From contig JADJKB010000024.1 in assembly GCA_016706225.1 (NCBI GenBank), forward strand, positions 124,001 to 188,000: 64,000 bases of DNA, given 5' to 3'. The notes under the pieces are model-generated. The model worked only from the letters and a program-made list of their open reading frames with translations. It ran no database searches and had not been told where the DNA came from. This DNA comes from Myxococcales bacterium. GTDB lineage: Bacteria; Myxococcota_A; Polyangia; Polyangiales; Polyangiaceae. The position numbers and the translations under genes are program-made. Positions 54,971-64,000 of the stretch are shown here, in pieces; positions within the stretch are counted from its first letter, which is position 1; each line of letters begins with the position of its first letter.

Positions 54971-57025
54971 TCAATCGCTGTGAGAAAGCTCCAGCATGCG
55001 CACCGAGCGCCCGCTCACCGTCAGCGCAAATTCACCGCCACTTTCATTGAAGCGCTCCCCATCGAGGGCATCGGCCGCGATTTTTGCGCCGCATGCGCCG
55101 AGCTTGGCTTCGACCGCCCACTCCGTTGGGTTGATCACGAACAGCACTCGCGCCACGCCCTGTCGATCGACATGAACCGTGGTCAAGAGCTCGGCCGGGG
55201 ATGCGGTGAGCGCGGGGAGCTCGAGCTTTGTCTTGGCATCGGCGACGGTCTCCGCCAGGGCCTCGGCGCCGAGCCCGAGCAGCGACGGAACACGGGTCAC
55301 GCCAGCGGGCAACCCGACGGGGGTCCGTAGCATTTGAAAGCTGGCGTCGCGGGTAGGGAGGTAGGGCCCGAGCGAGAGCGGTGCGCCCCGCTGCCACGCC
55401 TGCTCGATGGCCTGGCAGAGATCCACGTCGAGGGCGCCCGTCGAGACAACGACGCTCCAACGCGCGTGGGTTAGCGCGTGCTCGAGCAGGTCACCGCCCA
55501 CGATGGCGTACGGAATGCGCGCGAGCTCGAGCGTGTGTTCGAGCTGGCGCGCGAAGCGCTCGGTGTCGATCACGACTGGCGAACCGAGCCCGAGCTCGTC
55601 CTCGAAGCAGGCCTCCTGTGTGCCTCCGCCGAGCACCTGGAACAGCGCGGCGCTGAGCGGACCGAACGCGTGGCACACTCGAGACAGACGGCGGAAACTT
55701 CGCGGTACGACGATGTGCACCGCCGCGTGACGGGACAGCTCGAAGAAGCGCGTGCGGTCGAGCGCCGCGAGCAACTTCCGCCACAGCTCCGCCGATGGCC
55801 GGAGCTTGCCCCGGCTATCGATGGGCGCACCGACCCAGCGGTCGCGGTCCACGACCATGTAGGCGTTGAAGCCGCGCAGGCCGTAGGCCAGGGCGGTCAG
55901 CACTGAGAAGGCATTGTCGCGCTCGGTCAGCGGCGGGAAGAATGGCGGGAAGCCCGCGCCCAGCTCACAGGCAAAGGCTGAGTGTCCGCGGGCGCGGCAG
56001 CGCTCGGCGAGATCAGTGGTGCGCCGCGCAATCTCGCTGCGCTGGGGCGCGGAAGCCGCGTGGTAGTAGTCGAGCCCCAGCAGGTCGACGACCTTGCCAA
56101 TGCGCTCGGGGTCCAGGGGCGTGGCACCCTCGCTGAGCGGAAGGTTGTGTGAGGTGGGCACCCCACCGAGCCCCGCCGCCAGCAGATGGTCCTTCATGAG
56201 CGCAAACGAGTCGGCCAGCATTTGCTCCTGCCACTCGGCCCAGTCGAGGTGCGGGGCGAGCTCGTCCGCGTGTTTTGCATCGAAGCGCTTCGGCGGCTCG
56301 ATGCGGGTGAAGGTCGCGTGTTCGTCCCGATGAGCCTGGCGCAGGGCAGCGACCTTCTCGTAGCGAGCTTGCAAGAATCGCCGATACTTGCGCAGAGAGT
56401 CCGGGTGCCAGTCCTGATCGTAGACGCCGTCGCGAAAGTAGAGCGCACCTTCGTTATCGACCTGCGTGAGCACGATGGATCCGTGCGGGTAGACGAACCG
56501 CGCGAGCTCTTCCCCGACGGCATGAAACCAGCGCGCCACTTCCGAGTGAAAGGTCTCACTCGCGTAGCTCGGGACCGGAAACGCCAGCGGCGGTACCGGT
56601 AGCACGACGGGGTTGCCGTGGGGTGAGCGCGCCTGGCACTCCGCGTCCCAGATCACGCGCTCCGGAAGTCCAAACCCCGTCAGCTCGGCGTTGATGTGCG
56701 GGCCGGGGCGCAAGATGCAGTAGAGCTCGAGCTCGCCGATCAGCTCGACGAACGCGGCGACGTCGCGCTCGTCCGCCAGCCTGCCGAAGTCGAAGGTGCC
56801 CGGTCCGATCTCGTGCACGCCCCACGGCACGTACACATCGATCAGCCGGAAGCCGAGGCTCTTGGTGGCTTCCAGAGCGGCGCGCCAGTCTCGGGGATCG
56901 AGGCGCCAGTAGTGAACAGCCGCCGCGTGGAGTGGGACGACCTCACCCCCGATGCGCAGGCCTTCAGGCGCCAGCTCCACACGACCTTCGGCGCGCGGGC
57001 GCGATCGCGGGCGTGGGCTCTGCAT
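54971..57025 (-). CDS. GH35-like beta-galactosidase
   Basis: 684 residues, no signal peptide. LIDVYVPWGVHE, ILRPGPHINAE and LTQVDNEGAL (acid/base Glu) are GH35 signatures; ACELGAGF presents the likely nucleophile Glu. The C-terminal half is less conserved. Substrate probably beta-galactosides or related oligosaccharides, inside the cell. ATG 57025. Confidence 0.82.
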   Translation of the reverse strand: MQSPRPRSRPRAEGRVELAPEGLRIGGEVVPLHAAAVHYWRLDPRDWRAALEATKSLGFRLIDVYVPWGVHEIGPGTFDFGRLADERDVAAFVELIGELELYCILRPGPHINAELTGFGLPERVIWDAECQARSPHGNPVVLPVPPLAFPVPSYASETFHSEVARWFHAVGEELARFVYPHGSIVLTQVDNEGALYFRDGVYDQDWHPDSLRKYRRFLQARYEKVAALRQAHRDEHATFTRIEPPKRFDAKHADELAPHLDWAEWQEQMLADSFALMKDHLLAAGLGGVPTSHNLPLSEGATPLDPERIGKVVDLLGLDYYHAASAPQRSEIARRTTDLAERCRARGHSAFACELGAGFPPFFPPLTERDNAFSVLTALAYGLRGFNAYMVVDRDRWVGAPIDSRGKLRPSAELWRKLLAALDRTRFFELSRHAAVHIVVPRSFRRLSRVCHAFGPLSAALFQVLGGGTQEACFEDELGLGSPVVIDTERFARQLEHTLELARIPYAIVGGDLLEHALTHARWSVVVSTGALDVDLCQAIEQAWQRGAPLSLGPYLPTRDASFQMLRTPVGLPAGVTRVPSLLGLGAEALAETVADAKTKLELPALTASPAELLTTVHVDRQGVARVLFVINPTEWAVEAKLGACGAKIAADALDGERFNESGGEFALTVSGRSVRMLELSHSD

Positions 57026-57116
57026 GGCGGAAGAGAACGGTAGTGGAATCCTCCTGGGCTTGCCACGAAAGCCTGCGGCCCGCCCTGTTCAGGGGACCCG
57101 GGCCGAGCGCCCCGCG

Positions 57117-58346
57117 TCAGTTGATCCAGAACAGGTAGCGCAGCTTTCGCTCCAGCGACTCCTCGCCGCGGTCCACCTCTCCCTTCATGCGGCCGAGCCG
57201 GCGGAGCAGCGGGGACGGTCTCATCCGTTTCACGTAGCTGGGCCCGAGCAAATTCGACAGCTGCGTCTCGGCGGAGCGCTTCGCCTCCATTCTTTCCAGG
57301 CCATCGAGGTCGATGAGTAGGTCGCGCGGCTCGGACAGGAGACGGCCGACATCGATGTAGCCGCTGGGCGGTGCCTTCCAGCGGTGGTCACCGAGCTGGG
57401 CGAGCTCGGCGACGCTGAGCCCCTCCTCACCGCGCACCAGCCTCTCCAGATCGCTCACCACCTCCGCCCAGGTGTCGTACAGGTCGTTGTCGACCGGCAG
57501 CGGGAGCGCGTGGCTCTTCTGCCGGGGATTCGGCAACCATTCGCGCTCGTCGTCGGTCTCCTTCAGGTAGGCCCTGCGGCTGGTGTCGGAGTGGTGGAGC
57601 CCGTCGAGGATCAGAGAGCGCGCGAGTTTGACGCGCTCCGGATGGGAAAGGCGCAGGCGTAGTAGCTCGGGTCGGCGGTCTCGCTCGTCGAGCAGCCGGT
57701 TGACGTCGCTGAAATCGTAGGCGCGCACGAGGTTGATGGCGGCGCGCTGGAAAGCCACGAATGCGCGGGCCCAGGACACGTCGCCAACGTCGAACCGGAA
57801 GGTCGGCTTCCGCCGAGGATCGCCCTCGGGAATTGGGTGACCTTCCGCATCCTGCTCGATCTGGAACAGCAACCGATCTCGCGCGTCGACGCGCCCGTTG
57901 CCGTTCCAGTCCTTTTCCCAGCACGCCACACACAAATCGAGTGAGATGTTCGGGTCGCGGCTCGCAACATCGAGGTCGTGGTCGACCTGAGTCAGTGCGC
58001 GGTCTGCGTGAGCGAGGGCGCTGTCGAGATACCGCTGATTCAAGCCACCGGCCATGGCCCCGCCGATGGCCGCGGTGCGCAGGTCCAGGTTGAGCTGCTT
58101 CATCGCGCGTTCGTAGCGAGTGATGGCGCGCACGAGCGCTGCTCGCGAGTTTGTTGTTTCGGTACCGAGCGTGCGCTCTCCGTCGGCGGATGCCGCGTCG
58201 AGATCGGCTCGAGTCAGCGCTGCGGTCGCAGCTGTCGAAGCTCCGGGACGCTCAGCGGCAGTCGAGGCGCACCCACCGGTGACACAAACGGCCGTGAAGC
58301 AGGAGAGCACGAGAGATATGAATGACGCGGGCCGATGCGGGTGCAT
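57117..58346 (-). CDS. Lipoprotein with one EF-hand-like loop
   Basis: 409 residues with lipobox TGGC. The helical mature part has one DWNGNGRVDARD loop with Ca2+-type spacing (D-x-N-x-N-x-x-x-D), in a Cys-containing segment (LCVACWEKDWN). The rest is helical, resembling periplasmic adaptor domains. No family recognised. Confidence 0.7.
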   Translation of the reverse strand: MHPHRPASFISLVLSCFTAVCVTGGCASTAAERPGASTAATAALTRADLDAASADGERTLGTETTNSRAALVRAITRYERAMKQLNLDLRTAAIGGAMAGGLNQRYLDSALAHADRALTQVDHDLDVASRDPNISLDLCVACWEKDWNGNGRVDARDRLLFQIEQDAEGHPIPEGDPRRKPTFRFDVGDVSWARAFVAFQRAAINLVRAYDFSDVNRLLDERDRRPELLRLRLSHPERVKLARSLILDGLHHSDTSRRAYLKETDDEREWLPNPRQKSHALPLPVDNDLYDTWAEVVSDLERLVRGEEGLSVAELAQLGDHRWKAPPSGYIDVGRLLSEPRDLLIDLDGLERMEAKRSAETQLSNLLGPSYVKRMRPSPLLRRLGRMKGEVDRGEESLERKLRYLFWIN

Positions 58347-58601
58347 GGCCTCCGCTCAAGCAAACCAAGGACCACGCGTGAACGCGCGGAATTTCTGCTA
58401 CAGGCCGCGTGCCTGGCCGCGAAAACGTGCGCGCGGTTACACGCTCCCGCGAACGCCTCCCGCCGAGCGCGTGTGATTGAGTTGCGAGCATCGCAGCTGG
58501 GCTGGATGGACGCGCGGGACCCCACAGAAAGCGATGGACCCCCGGTGCGCCCATTTTTTCCGTTGACCAGCGGGGTGGGGATAGGTAGTTAGGGGTGCGT
58601 C

Positions 58602-58619
58602 AGGCAACCACAGTTGCCT
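58602..58619. repeat. 7-bp inverted repeat upstream of a lipoprotein gene
   Basis: aggcaac and gttgcct around a 4-base loop, 24 bases before ATG 58643. Possible operator or leader hairpin. Confidence 0.4.
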
Positions 58620-58642
58620 ACATCACCGTTTCCGGAGGTCCC

Positions 58643-59542
58643 ATGAAAGCTCGCGTCATTTCCCTCGGGTTTGCAGCGCTGATCTCGCTCCCTTTCCTGG
58701 GCTGTTCCAGCGCCGACAGCGGTGACCCTTCGCCGACCGGAGGTGAGGGCAGCGACATCGCCGACCTCGACGGCAAAGCCGACGGCGTCTCGAAACCGGT
58801 GGGCACCTACCAGCTCTCGAAGCCCTCCACGATGGGCTCGAAGGATCTGACGCTGCTCGTGCTCACGACCGACAAACTCTTTCACAGCGAGCAGCAGGTC
58901 ATGTGTGTGACCTACCCCTGTGACCCGATCGGCACGGACGGCACGTTCAAGTTCACCAAGTCGACCACGTCCAGCAAGCGCTACATCAAGCTCGACGACG
59001 GAGCGACCACGGTTCGCTACGAGTACAAGCTGACCTCGAGCGGGAAGCTCAGCCTGCGGGTCGCGGGCACCTCGCCGTGGTTCGAGATGGTCAAAGCCCA
59101 AACAGCGTGGTGTGGCGAGCCGGCGGACTGCGGCGCGCAGAACCTGCCCCAGCCGAAGTGCCCCGGTCACTGGCAGTGTGAGAGCAACAGCTGTTCGTAC
59201 TCCGAGTGCAGCGTTCCGAAGAATGCCTGCGAGGCGGCCGGCGGCTCGTGTGTCGGGCTCTATCCGGGGAACTGTGCAGACGGGGAGATTGGGTCGGCCA
59301 CCGAGTACTCGTGCGGCGGACCGGTCGGTGTCATGTGCTGCCTGCCCAAGGCTCCCGCACCCGAGTGTCAGACGGACGCCGACTGCCGACTCGAGGCCGA
59401 CTACTGCCACGGTTGTGACTGCCGTGCGCTCTCGGAAAACGAGTCCGTCCCGGCCTGCGACGGCCCCGGCGTGAAGTGCTTTGCCGATCCGTGCGGCTTC
59501 AAGACAGCCGCTTGTGTCAGCGGGCAGTGCGTCGCCAAGTGA
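58643..59542 (+). CDS. Cys-rich lipoprotein of unknown function
   Basis: 299 residues from ATG 58643 after ggagg, lipobox FLGC. The middle is beta-rich; the last ~130 residues contain many Cys in CxxxC-type clusters, similar in style to the other Cys-rich lipoproteins of the window. It is divergent from the EF-hand lipoprotein. Confidence 0.8.
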   Translation: MKARVISLGFAALISLPFLGCSSADSGDPSPTGGEGSDIADLDGKADGVSKPVGTYQLSKPSTMGSKDLTLLVLTTDKLFHSEQQVMCVTYPCDPIGTDGTFKFTKSTTSSKRYIKLDDGATTVRYEYKLTSSGKLSLRVAGTSPWFEMVKAQTAWCGEPADCGAQNLPQPKCPGHWQCESNSCSYSECSVPKNACEAAGGSCVGLYPGNCADGEIGSATEYSCGGPVGVMCCLPKAPAPECQTDADCRLEADYCHGCDCRALSENESVPACDGPGVKCFADPCGFKTAACVSGQCVAK

Positions 59543-59597
59543 AGCGCGAGCCCTGGACGCTGGACACACGCTCGCCCGCTCGATAGCGTGTCTCAGC

Positions 59598-60054
59598 GTG
59601 TGGAGCTGGCTTGCAATTCCGGTCGTGCTTGGGTCGGTGTCTTGGACCCAGCACTCGATGATCCACACCACCGTGCACGGCCACGAGTTCGACAAGGTGT
59701 CGCTCGAGAGCTCGGAGTGTTCCGTCACCGCAAAGTTGTGGTTCACGGCGCCGGAGTCTGGGTACAGAGACCGCTCTGCGAACCGGAACAGCTACCTATT
59801 TCGCGCGCGCGTCGTGCTCGACGACGGACGCCAGATCACCAGCCAGAACTTTCGCACCTCGAAACCGGGCAACAAGTTGCAGACCTGGGTGTTCGACACC
59901 AGCGCCGAGGGTTGCTGGGCGAAGGAAAAGCCGGCGCTCCGCTCCGTCGTGGTGAACGGTTGTCGCGGCCGGCGCTGTCCCGTGCCGGAGTTCGAGGGCG
60001 TGCGGACTTCGTTTAAGTGCGGGCTTCCAGGGCGCGTCGGCACACGGCCGGTGA
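59598..60054 (+). CDS. Small exported protein, 3' end uncertain
   Basis: A GTG-started frame with a hydrophobic N-terminus (WLAIPVVLGSVSW) and a polar body with several Cys (SSECSVTAK, EGCWAKEK, VNGCRGRRC). No stop is met before the damaged-looking region, so I end it where that region begins; the true C-terminus is unknown. No family recognised. Confidence 0.5.
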
Positions 60055-60300
60055 TTGACCTGCGGCGCCCTCGGGGGCGGCGCCCCCCCGCCCGGGGGGG
60101 GGCCGGGGGCGTTTGCGGCACCGGCGGGGAAGAGGAGAAGGGCGCCCGAAGAAGCGACCCCCAGGGGGGGGCTTTGGCAGGACGCACCACCGCAGACCTG
60201 GAGGGAGGGCACTACCTACCCCCGCAGCAAAACCCCCGACCCCGGGGGGTGGCGGGCCAGGCGGGGCCCCCCCCCCCCGGGAAAAAACCCCGTGCCATCG
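60055..60300. other. Probable consensus error or corrupted stretch with long homopolymers
   Basis: This stretch contains G9, G8, C7 and C12 runs and an odd AAAAAA next to CCCC, far more homopolymer than anywhere else in the window, and it breaks the reading frames of both flanking genes. It looks like a polishing or assembly error; a genuine GC-tract expansion is the alternative. Confidence 0.65.
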
Positions 60301-60579
60301 GCCTGGCCGGACCCCTGGAAGAGCTGGAACGATCGCTTCGTGGAAATGAAACAAACACTGGTCAAACAACATGGCCCTCCGACCGTCGAAAAACAGACCG
60401 TGAGCGCCGAATGTCAGAGCGAACGCTTCGTTCAGTGCATGGACGACGGTTCGGCCAGCGTGGAGGCCACCTGGCAATGGAACGAAGGTCACCGCGTTTC
60501 GTTGACGATGAGCCGGAAGAAGAGTGGGGACGGCCCTTCGGCGATCCGCTACACTTCGGTAGTCAACGCTGGCCCATGA
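60055..60579 (+). pseudogene. Fragment of a second small gene across the damaged stretch
   Basis: From about 60300 a clear protein-like frame appears (SWNDRFVEMKQTLVKQH, VQCMDDGSASVEATWQW), ending at 60579 with a normal stop. Its 5' part runs into the damaged stretch in another frame from the gene before, so the true start cannot be placed. It may be a normal gene hidden by a sequence error. Confidence 0.45.
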
Positions 60580-60682
60580 TGAGCAAACGCTCGACCCCGA
60601 TCATGCTCCGCTCGCTTGGCTCGTTCTTCTGACTTTCTAGCCGGTGGCGGGGCCGCCTCGCGTGCGTCGCGCGCGCCCCCGT

Positions 60683-62503
60683 TCAGAGCTTCTCGACCGT
60701 GTTCGAGCCCGCCGCCGTCTTGAAACGCGTGCGGGTCACCGTGCCGTCGAAGGTCTTCGTCTTGACGTCGGCGACGCGCAGGAACGTGACTTGAATGTCC
60801 TTGTCCGTCGCGACGTCCACGATCGCGATGCCGTGCGCGAAACTATCGGCGTGTTTGTAGTGGGGGCTCGTGCTCTGGAGCAGGCTGTTGAACTTCGACA
60901 CGTCGGTGGCCAGGGGTTTCAACCCGAAGTTTCCATCCGGGTCCAACGAGAGCACCTGATTGGCAACGATCTCCTGGAACGGCGACGAGCTGATCCCGGC
61001 GCACACGTACTCGACCCCAATCGGCTTGGCAGCGGGGGCATCGAAGTCGACGTGCAGCTCGCCCGCATAGAAAGCGTGGATGTCGCCGGTGATCACCACG
61101 AGGTTTTCGACACCGGATAGAGCTTGCAGCACCTCGGCGCGCTCGGTCCGAAAACCGTCCCACTGATCGACGGTCAGGTACCAAACCCCCTGGAACAAGA
61201 TCGGCACGCCGGGCAGCGTCAGGTCGACCGCCATCTGCAAGAGCTGAGTCTCGTTGCCCCAGATCTTCCAGGTTGCGTTCGAGCCCTTCATGCCGTCGAT
61301 CAGCCACTGCTTCTGCTTCGCGCCGAGCATGGTGGGTTTCACGAAGGCTTCGATGGCATCGAAGCCTGACTTCTTGCAGAAGTTGCGCGAGCCGAGGGCG
61401 GCGTTCTTGTCGAGCTTTCCCGCCTCGGAATAGGTCGGCACACCGGCGGGAGCTCCTGCCGGTTTGTCGGTGGTGCCGGCGCCCTCCGGAATGCAGTGGT
61501 CGTCGCGGTAGCTGCGCTGGTCGGTCAAGAACAGCTCGACGTGCTTGCCGTAGCGGAGCGTGCGGTAAATCACGAGGTCGTCGGGGAAGGCCTTGTTCGC
61601 ATCGAAGGTCACGTCGGCGGGCTGATATTCGAACCAGGCTTGGTTGGAGTTTTCGCGCCGTTCCGTGCTCTTCTCCTCGCCCTTCTTCTCGTTGAAGTCC
61701 GTCGCGTGGTCTTGCCAGGCGTCGTTGGCGAACTCGTGATCGTCCCAGATGGTGATGAACGGGAACGCAGCGTGGGCCCGCTGCAGGTTGGCGTCGCTGC
61801 GGTACTGTTTGTAGAGCGCGCGGTAGTCTGCGAGGGTCGTGGCGGCCTTCACCCCGGTCACGATCTCGAGCCCATCCGGGATCTCGACCTGACGGTCCGG
61901 TGTGCTGGTCTGAAAATCCGGATCGCCATTGGTCTCGTAGATGTAGTCGCCGAGCCAGACGATGAAATCGACGGGGTCCTCCTGGTCCAGAAACGCCGTC
62001 CACGAGTGGTAGTAGCGGCCGACGAAGTCCTGGCACGAGGCAAAGGCAAAGCGCACCGGGACGTCCGCGTCCGCTGCCGGCGCCGTCTTGGTGCGGCCGG
62101 TGATCGAGATCACCTTCTCGGCCTTGAAGCGGTAGTAGTAGCTGGTGAACGCGGAGAGCCCCGTGGGTTTGATGCGCACCGTCCAGTCCATGGCTTCGTC
62201 CGCGCTGACGCTGCCCTTGGCGATGATGTCGGTGAACGCCTCGTCGCTGGCGATCTCGTAGATGACCTGCACACTGCCGGCGCCGGACTTGGGGAGCGCA
62301 CGCGTCCAGAGAATGACACTGTCGGGTTTGGGATCGCCGGACGCGATCCCTTGCGGATACACCGCAGCCTGATCGGCGGGATCGGAGCTGTACTTGACGG
62401 GATCGGCGCCGCCGCCGTCGTCCGACGAGCAGCCGAGCGGTGTGACGGCAACCGTGACGACGAGCCCAGTGAGGAAATCCCGGCGTGCGATGCGTGAAGC
62501 CAT
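60683..62503 (-). CDS. phoD: PhoD-type alkaline phosphatase, Tat lipoprotein
   Basis: 606 residues from ATG 62503. The N-terminus has a Tat motif (RRDFLTG) and then lipobox PLGC. ASCQDF, WLGDYIYE, WDDHEF and VVITGDIH are the metal-site motifs of the PhoD family, which hydrolyses phosphodiesters and monoesters with Ca/Fe. It is exported folded and probably lipid-anchored. A small gene lies 50 bases upstream on the same strand. Confidence 0.9.
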   Translation of the reverse strand: MASRIARRDFLTGLVVTVAVTPLGCSSDDGGGADPVKYSSDPADQAAVYPQGIASGDPKPDSVILWTRALPKSGAGSVQVIYEIASDEAFTDIIAKGSVSADEAMDWTVRIKPTGLSAFTSYYYRFKAEKVISITGRTKTAPAADADVPVRFAFASCQDFVGRYYHSWTAFLDQEDPVDFIVWLGDYIYETNGDPDFQTSTPDRQVEIPDGLEIVTGVKAATTLADYRALYKQYRSDANLQRAHAAFPFITIWDDHEFANDAWQDHATDFNEKKGEEKSTERRENSNQAWFEYQPADVTFDANKAFPDDLVIYRTLRYGKHVELFLTDQRSYRDDHCIPEGAGTTDKPAGAPAGVPTYSEAGKLDKNAALGSRNFCKKSGFDAIEAFVKPTMLGAKQKQWLIDGMKGSNATWKIWGNETQLLQMAVDLTLPGVPILFQGVWYLTVDQWDGFRTERAEVLQALSGVENLVVITGDIHAFYAGELHVDFDAPAAKPIGVEYVCAGISSSPFQEIVANQVLSLDPDGNFGLKPLATDVSKFNSLLQSTSPHYKHADSFAHGIAIVDVATDKDIQVTFLRVADVKTKTFDGTVTRTRFKTAAGSNTVEKL

Positions 62504-62553
62504 GGCGCGGAAGCTAGCTCCTCGCCCCGACGCTCGCAACGGTGGTTAGGAAG

Positions 62554-62760
62554 TCAGTTGTGGGCGCGCTCGATCGTGCTCTCCAGCTCGGTGTGGCGGG
62601 AGAGGAACAGCGTCCAGGCCAGCGCGTTGGCGGCGGTGCCTCGGAACCGGATCGCCTTGATGTCCTTGGCCTCGAACGTCATCACACTCGCCCCGTCCAG
62701 GTGGGGAAAGTAGGCGTTGAGATCGTTCCAGATCCCGACAAAGAGCTTGGGCCGTTTCAC
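62554..62760 (-). CDS. Small hypothetical protein upstream of phoD
   Basis: 68 residues from GTG 62760 with strongly coding codon use (nearly all third positions G or C). The sequence (KLFVGIWNDLNAYFPH, IKAIRFRGTAANALAW) is not of any family I know. Same strand and spacing make it a likely phoD operon member. Confidence 0.55.
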   Translation of the reverse strand: MKRPKLFVGIWNDLNAYFPHLDGASVMTFEAKDIKAIRFRGTAANALAWTLFLSRHTELESTIERAHN

Positions 62761-62885
62761 GTTGCTGGTGAGATCGACGTGCGAGCATCACAAAGGATTC
62801 AGCGGGATATCGCGGGCGCCATTGGAGTGCTGCCGGCCGGGCGCGGTGCGTGAATTGGCTGCCGTTCGTGCTAAGCTTACCAGTC

Positions 62886-63746
62886 GTGTTGCGCTTTTCG
62901 ATCCTGCTCGGTTTCGTCACCGTCGCGGTGGCGTGCGGGGTAGAGGAATCCGGCGAAGGGACGGCGTCTGGAGGCGCGGGCGGCGTCGGTGGTGACGCCG
63001 CGAGCGGGGGCATCGTGTCGTCGGGTGGGTTTCCAACCTCCGGTGGGGGGAGTGCGGGAGCTCCGGATGCGAGCACGGATGGCGCGTCTGGTGGTGCCGC
63101 GGGCGCCGCTGCGACCGGCGGCACGGCGAGTGGTGGCGCTCCGAGCGGCGGCGCATCCGGGACCGGAGGCGGCGGGGTTGGGGGTCAACCGACGGGAGGC
63201 ACGACCGGCAGCGGCGGCGCGACTGGCACCGGTGGCGCGACTGGCGGAGCGACCGGCACCGGCGGCGCGACCTGCGCACCAACGCCGATCCCGACAGCGT
63301 GCGGACCCGGTGCGACGGCATCGTGTGGCCCAAACTGCGGCAGTAGCTCGGGGTGCAGCGTGAAATGCACCGGCACGGAGTGCATCACGACCTGCAACAA
63401 GCCGGACGCCTGCAAGGGCATGAAGGACATCAAGTGCTCGCCAGGGCAGGCCTGCAAGGTCGAGTGCATAGGGAACGGCGCCTGTGATGGCGCCATCATC
63501 GACTGCGGTGACGCCACTTCGTGCAGCATTCAGTGCAAAGGCGACCACGCGTGCAAGAACGCTACGATCAAGTGTGGGAAGGCGCCCTGCTCGCTGAGTT
63601 GTGAGGACCACGACCACGCGTGCGGAGAGAACACGAAGCTCTTCTGCGGAGCTCAGGCCTGCTCCGTTGCGTGTAACAACTTCAATGGCCCGGTTCTGGA
63701 CTGCGCCGTCAAACCCTGCAACGGCTGCCCGTCCGCGTGTCCTTGA
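62886..63746 (+). CDS. Gly-rich, Cys-rich lipoprotein
   Basis: 286 residues from GTG 62886 (GTG 62850 is open too), lipobox VAVAC. A Gly/Ala/Ser/Thr spacer with TGGAT repeats (about residues 25-135) leads to a C-terminal part with more than 20 Cys in regular CxxxC and CxxxxC spacing (SIQCKGDHACKNATIKCG). It is the same design as the first lipoprotein in the window. Probably an extracellular disulfide-stabilised domain. Confidence 0.78.
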   Translation: MLRFSILLGFVTVAVACGVEESGEGTASGGAGGVGGDAASGGIVSSGGFPTSGGGSAGAPDASTDGASGGAAGAAATGGTASGGAPSGGASGTGGGGVGGQPTGGTTGSGGATGTGGATGGATGTGGATCAPTPIPTACGPGATASCGPNCGSSSGCSVKCTGTECITTCNKPDACKGMKDIKCSPGQACKVECIGNGACDGAIIDCGDATSCSIQCKGDHACKNATIKCGKAPCSLSCEDHDHACGENTKLFCGAQACSVACNNFNGPVLDCAVKPCNGCPSACP

Positions 63747-63773
63747 GCCGGCAATCGAGCTAGACTCGGACCC

Positions 63774-64000
63774 ATGCGCGCCTCGCTTCTGAGCTCGGGT
63801 TTTGTCGCGGCTCTGCTCTGTCTGTCCGCGACCGCGCGGGCCGCCGACACCGTCGTCGACCTCTCCGGGACCGTTCCTGACGACAGCCTGCGGCACTTCT
63901 TCCTCGACTTCGACGTGCCAGCGGGCACCAAGGAGCTCGAAGTCGAGCACGACGATCTGTCCGCGGAGAACATCCTGGACTGGGGGCTGGTCGACGAGAC
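63774..64000 (+). CDS. Exported protein, 3' truncated, PHP/CehA-like N-terminus
   Basis: The frame runs off the window. A signal peptide ends near ARA-ADT; the start of the mature part (HFFLDFDVPAGTKELEVEHDD) looks like the N-terminal beta domain of CehA/McbA-type PHP metallohydrolases. Only about 75 residues are visible, so this is tentative. Confidence 0.45.
   Translation, partial: MRASLLSSGFVAALLCLSATARAADTVVDLSGTVPDDSLRHFFLDFDVPAGTKELEVEHDDLSAENILDWGLVDE

Overview
The window is GC-rich DNA from a bacterium that looks like a myxobacterium (Myxococcota, most like Polyangiales/Sorangiineae). Evidence: several lipoproteins with long Gly/Ala/Thr/Ser spacers and Cys-rich ends, membrane-anchored Ser/Thr kinases, an ECF sigma/FecR pair, and two proteins resembling Myxococcus xanthus motility proteins (a FrzS-like pseudo-receiver/coiled-coil protein and a GltJ/AgmX-like zinc-ribbon/GYF/TonB-like protein). 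I see no rRNA, tRNA, CRISPR array, insertion sequence or prophage. It reads as chromosomal backbone of many short transcription units.

Layout. 1-3.6 kb: truncated DUF922 protein, repeat-rich lipoprotein, PilZ protein, nucleotidyltransferase, aspartate kinase. 3.8-7.7 kb: three overlapping genes, a CoA-disulfide-reductase-like flavoprotein fused to a rhodanese-like domain (both reactive cysteines missing) and two radical SAM proteins. 7.9-17.2 kb: MopE-like repeat lipoprotein, VOC/TetR divergent pair, kinase-priA, beta-barrel, lytic transglycosylase. 17.4-24.8 kb: small lipoproteins, HAD/glycosidase pair, infA with an FGE-fold lipoprotein, ECF sigma/FecR. 24.9-28.2 kb: nucleoside-salvage run (PNP, cytidine deaminase, amidohydrolase) joined by 4-bp overlaps to the N-end-rule transferase bpt. 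28.2-33.6 kb: MFS transporter, secreted protein of five exact 147-bp repeats, FrzS-like protein, hisIE. 33.8-40.3 kb: two heme-motif lipoproteins flanking a HEAT-repeat protein. 40.6-49.5 kb: thiolase, SGNH hydrolase, acetyltransferase and GltJ-like protein, pgeF, kinase, class A PBP. 49.5-64 kb: large lipoproteins, 7Fe ferredoxin, YciO-type protein, GH35 enzyme, EF-hand lipoprotein, a damaged-looking stretch at about 60.06-60.30 kb, Tat-exported PhoD phosphatase, and a truncated secreted protein at the right edge.

The parts most likely to hold undescribed biology are the flavoprotein/radical-SAM operon, the heme-lipoprotein/HEAT cluster with its atypical CX4CH and CX8CH motifs and operator-like palindrome, and the two motility-type proteins. 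All assignments come from reading motifs; no database search was possible.
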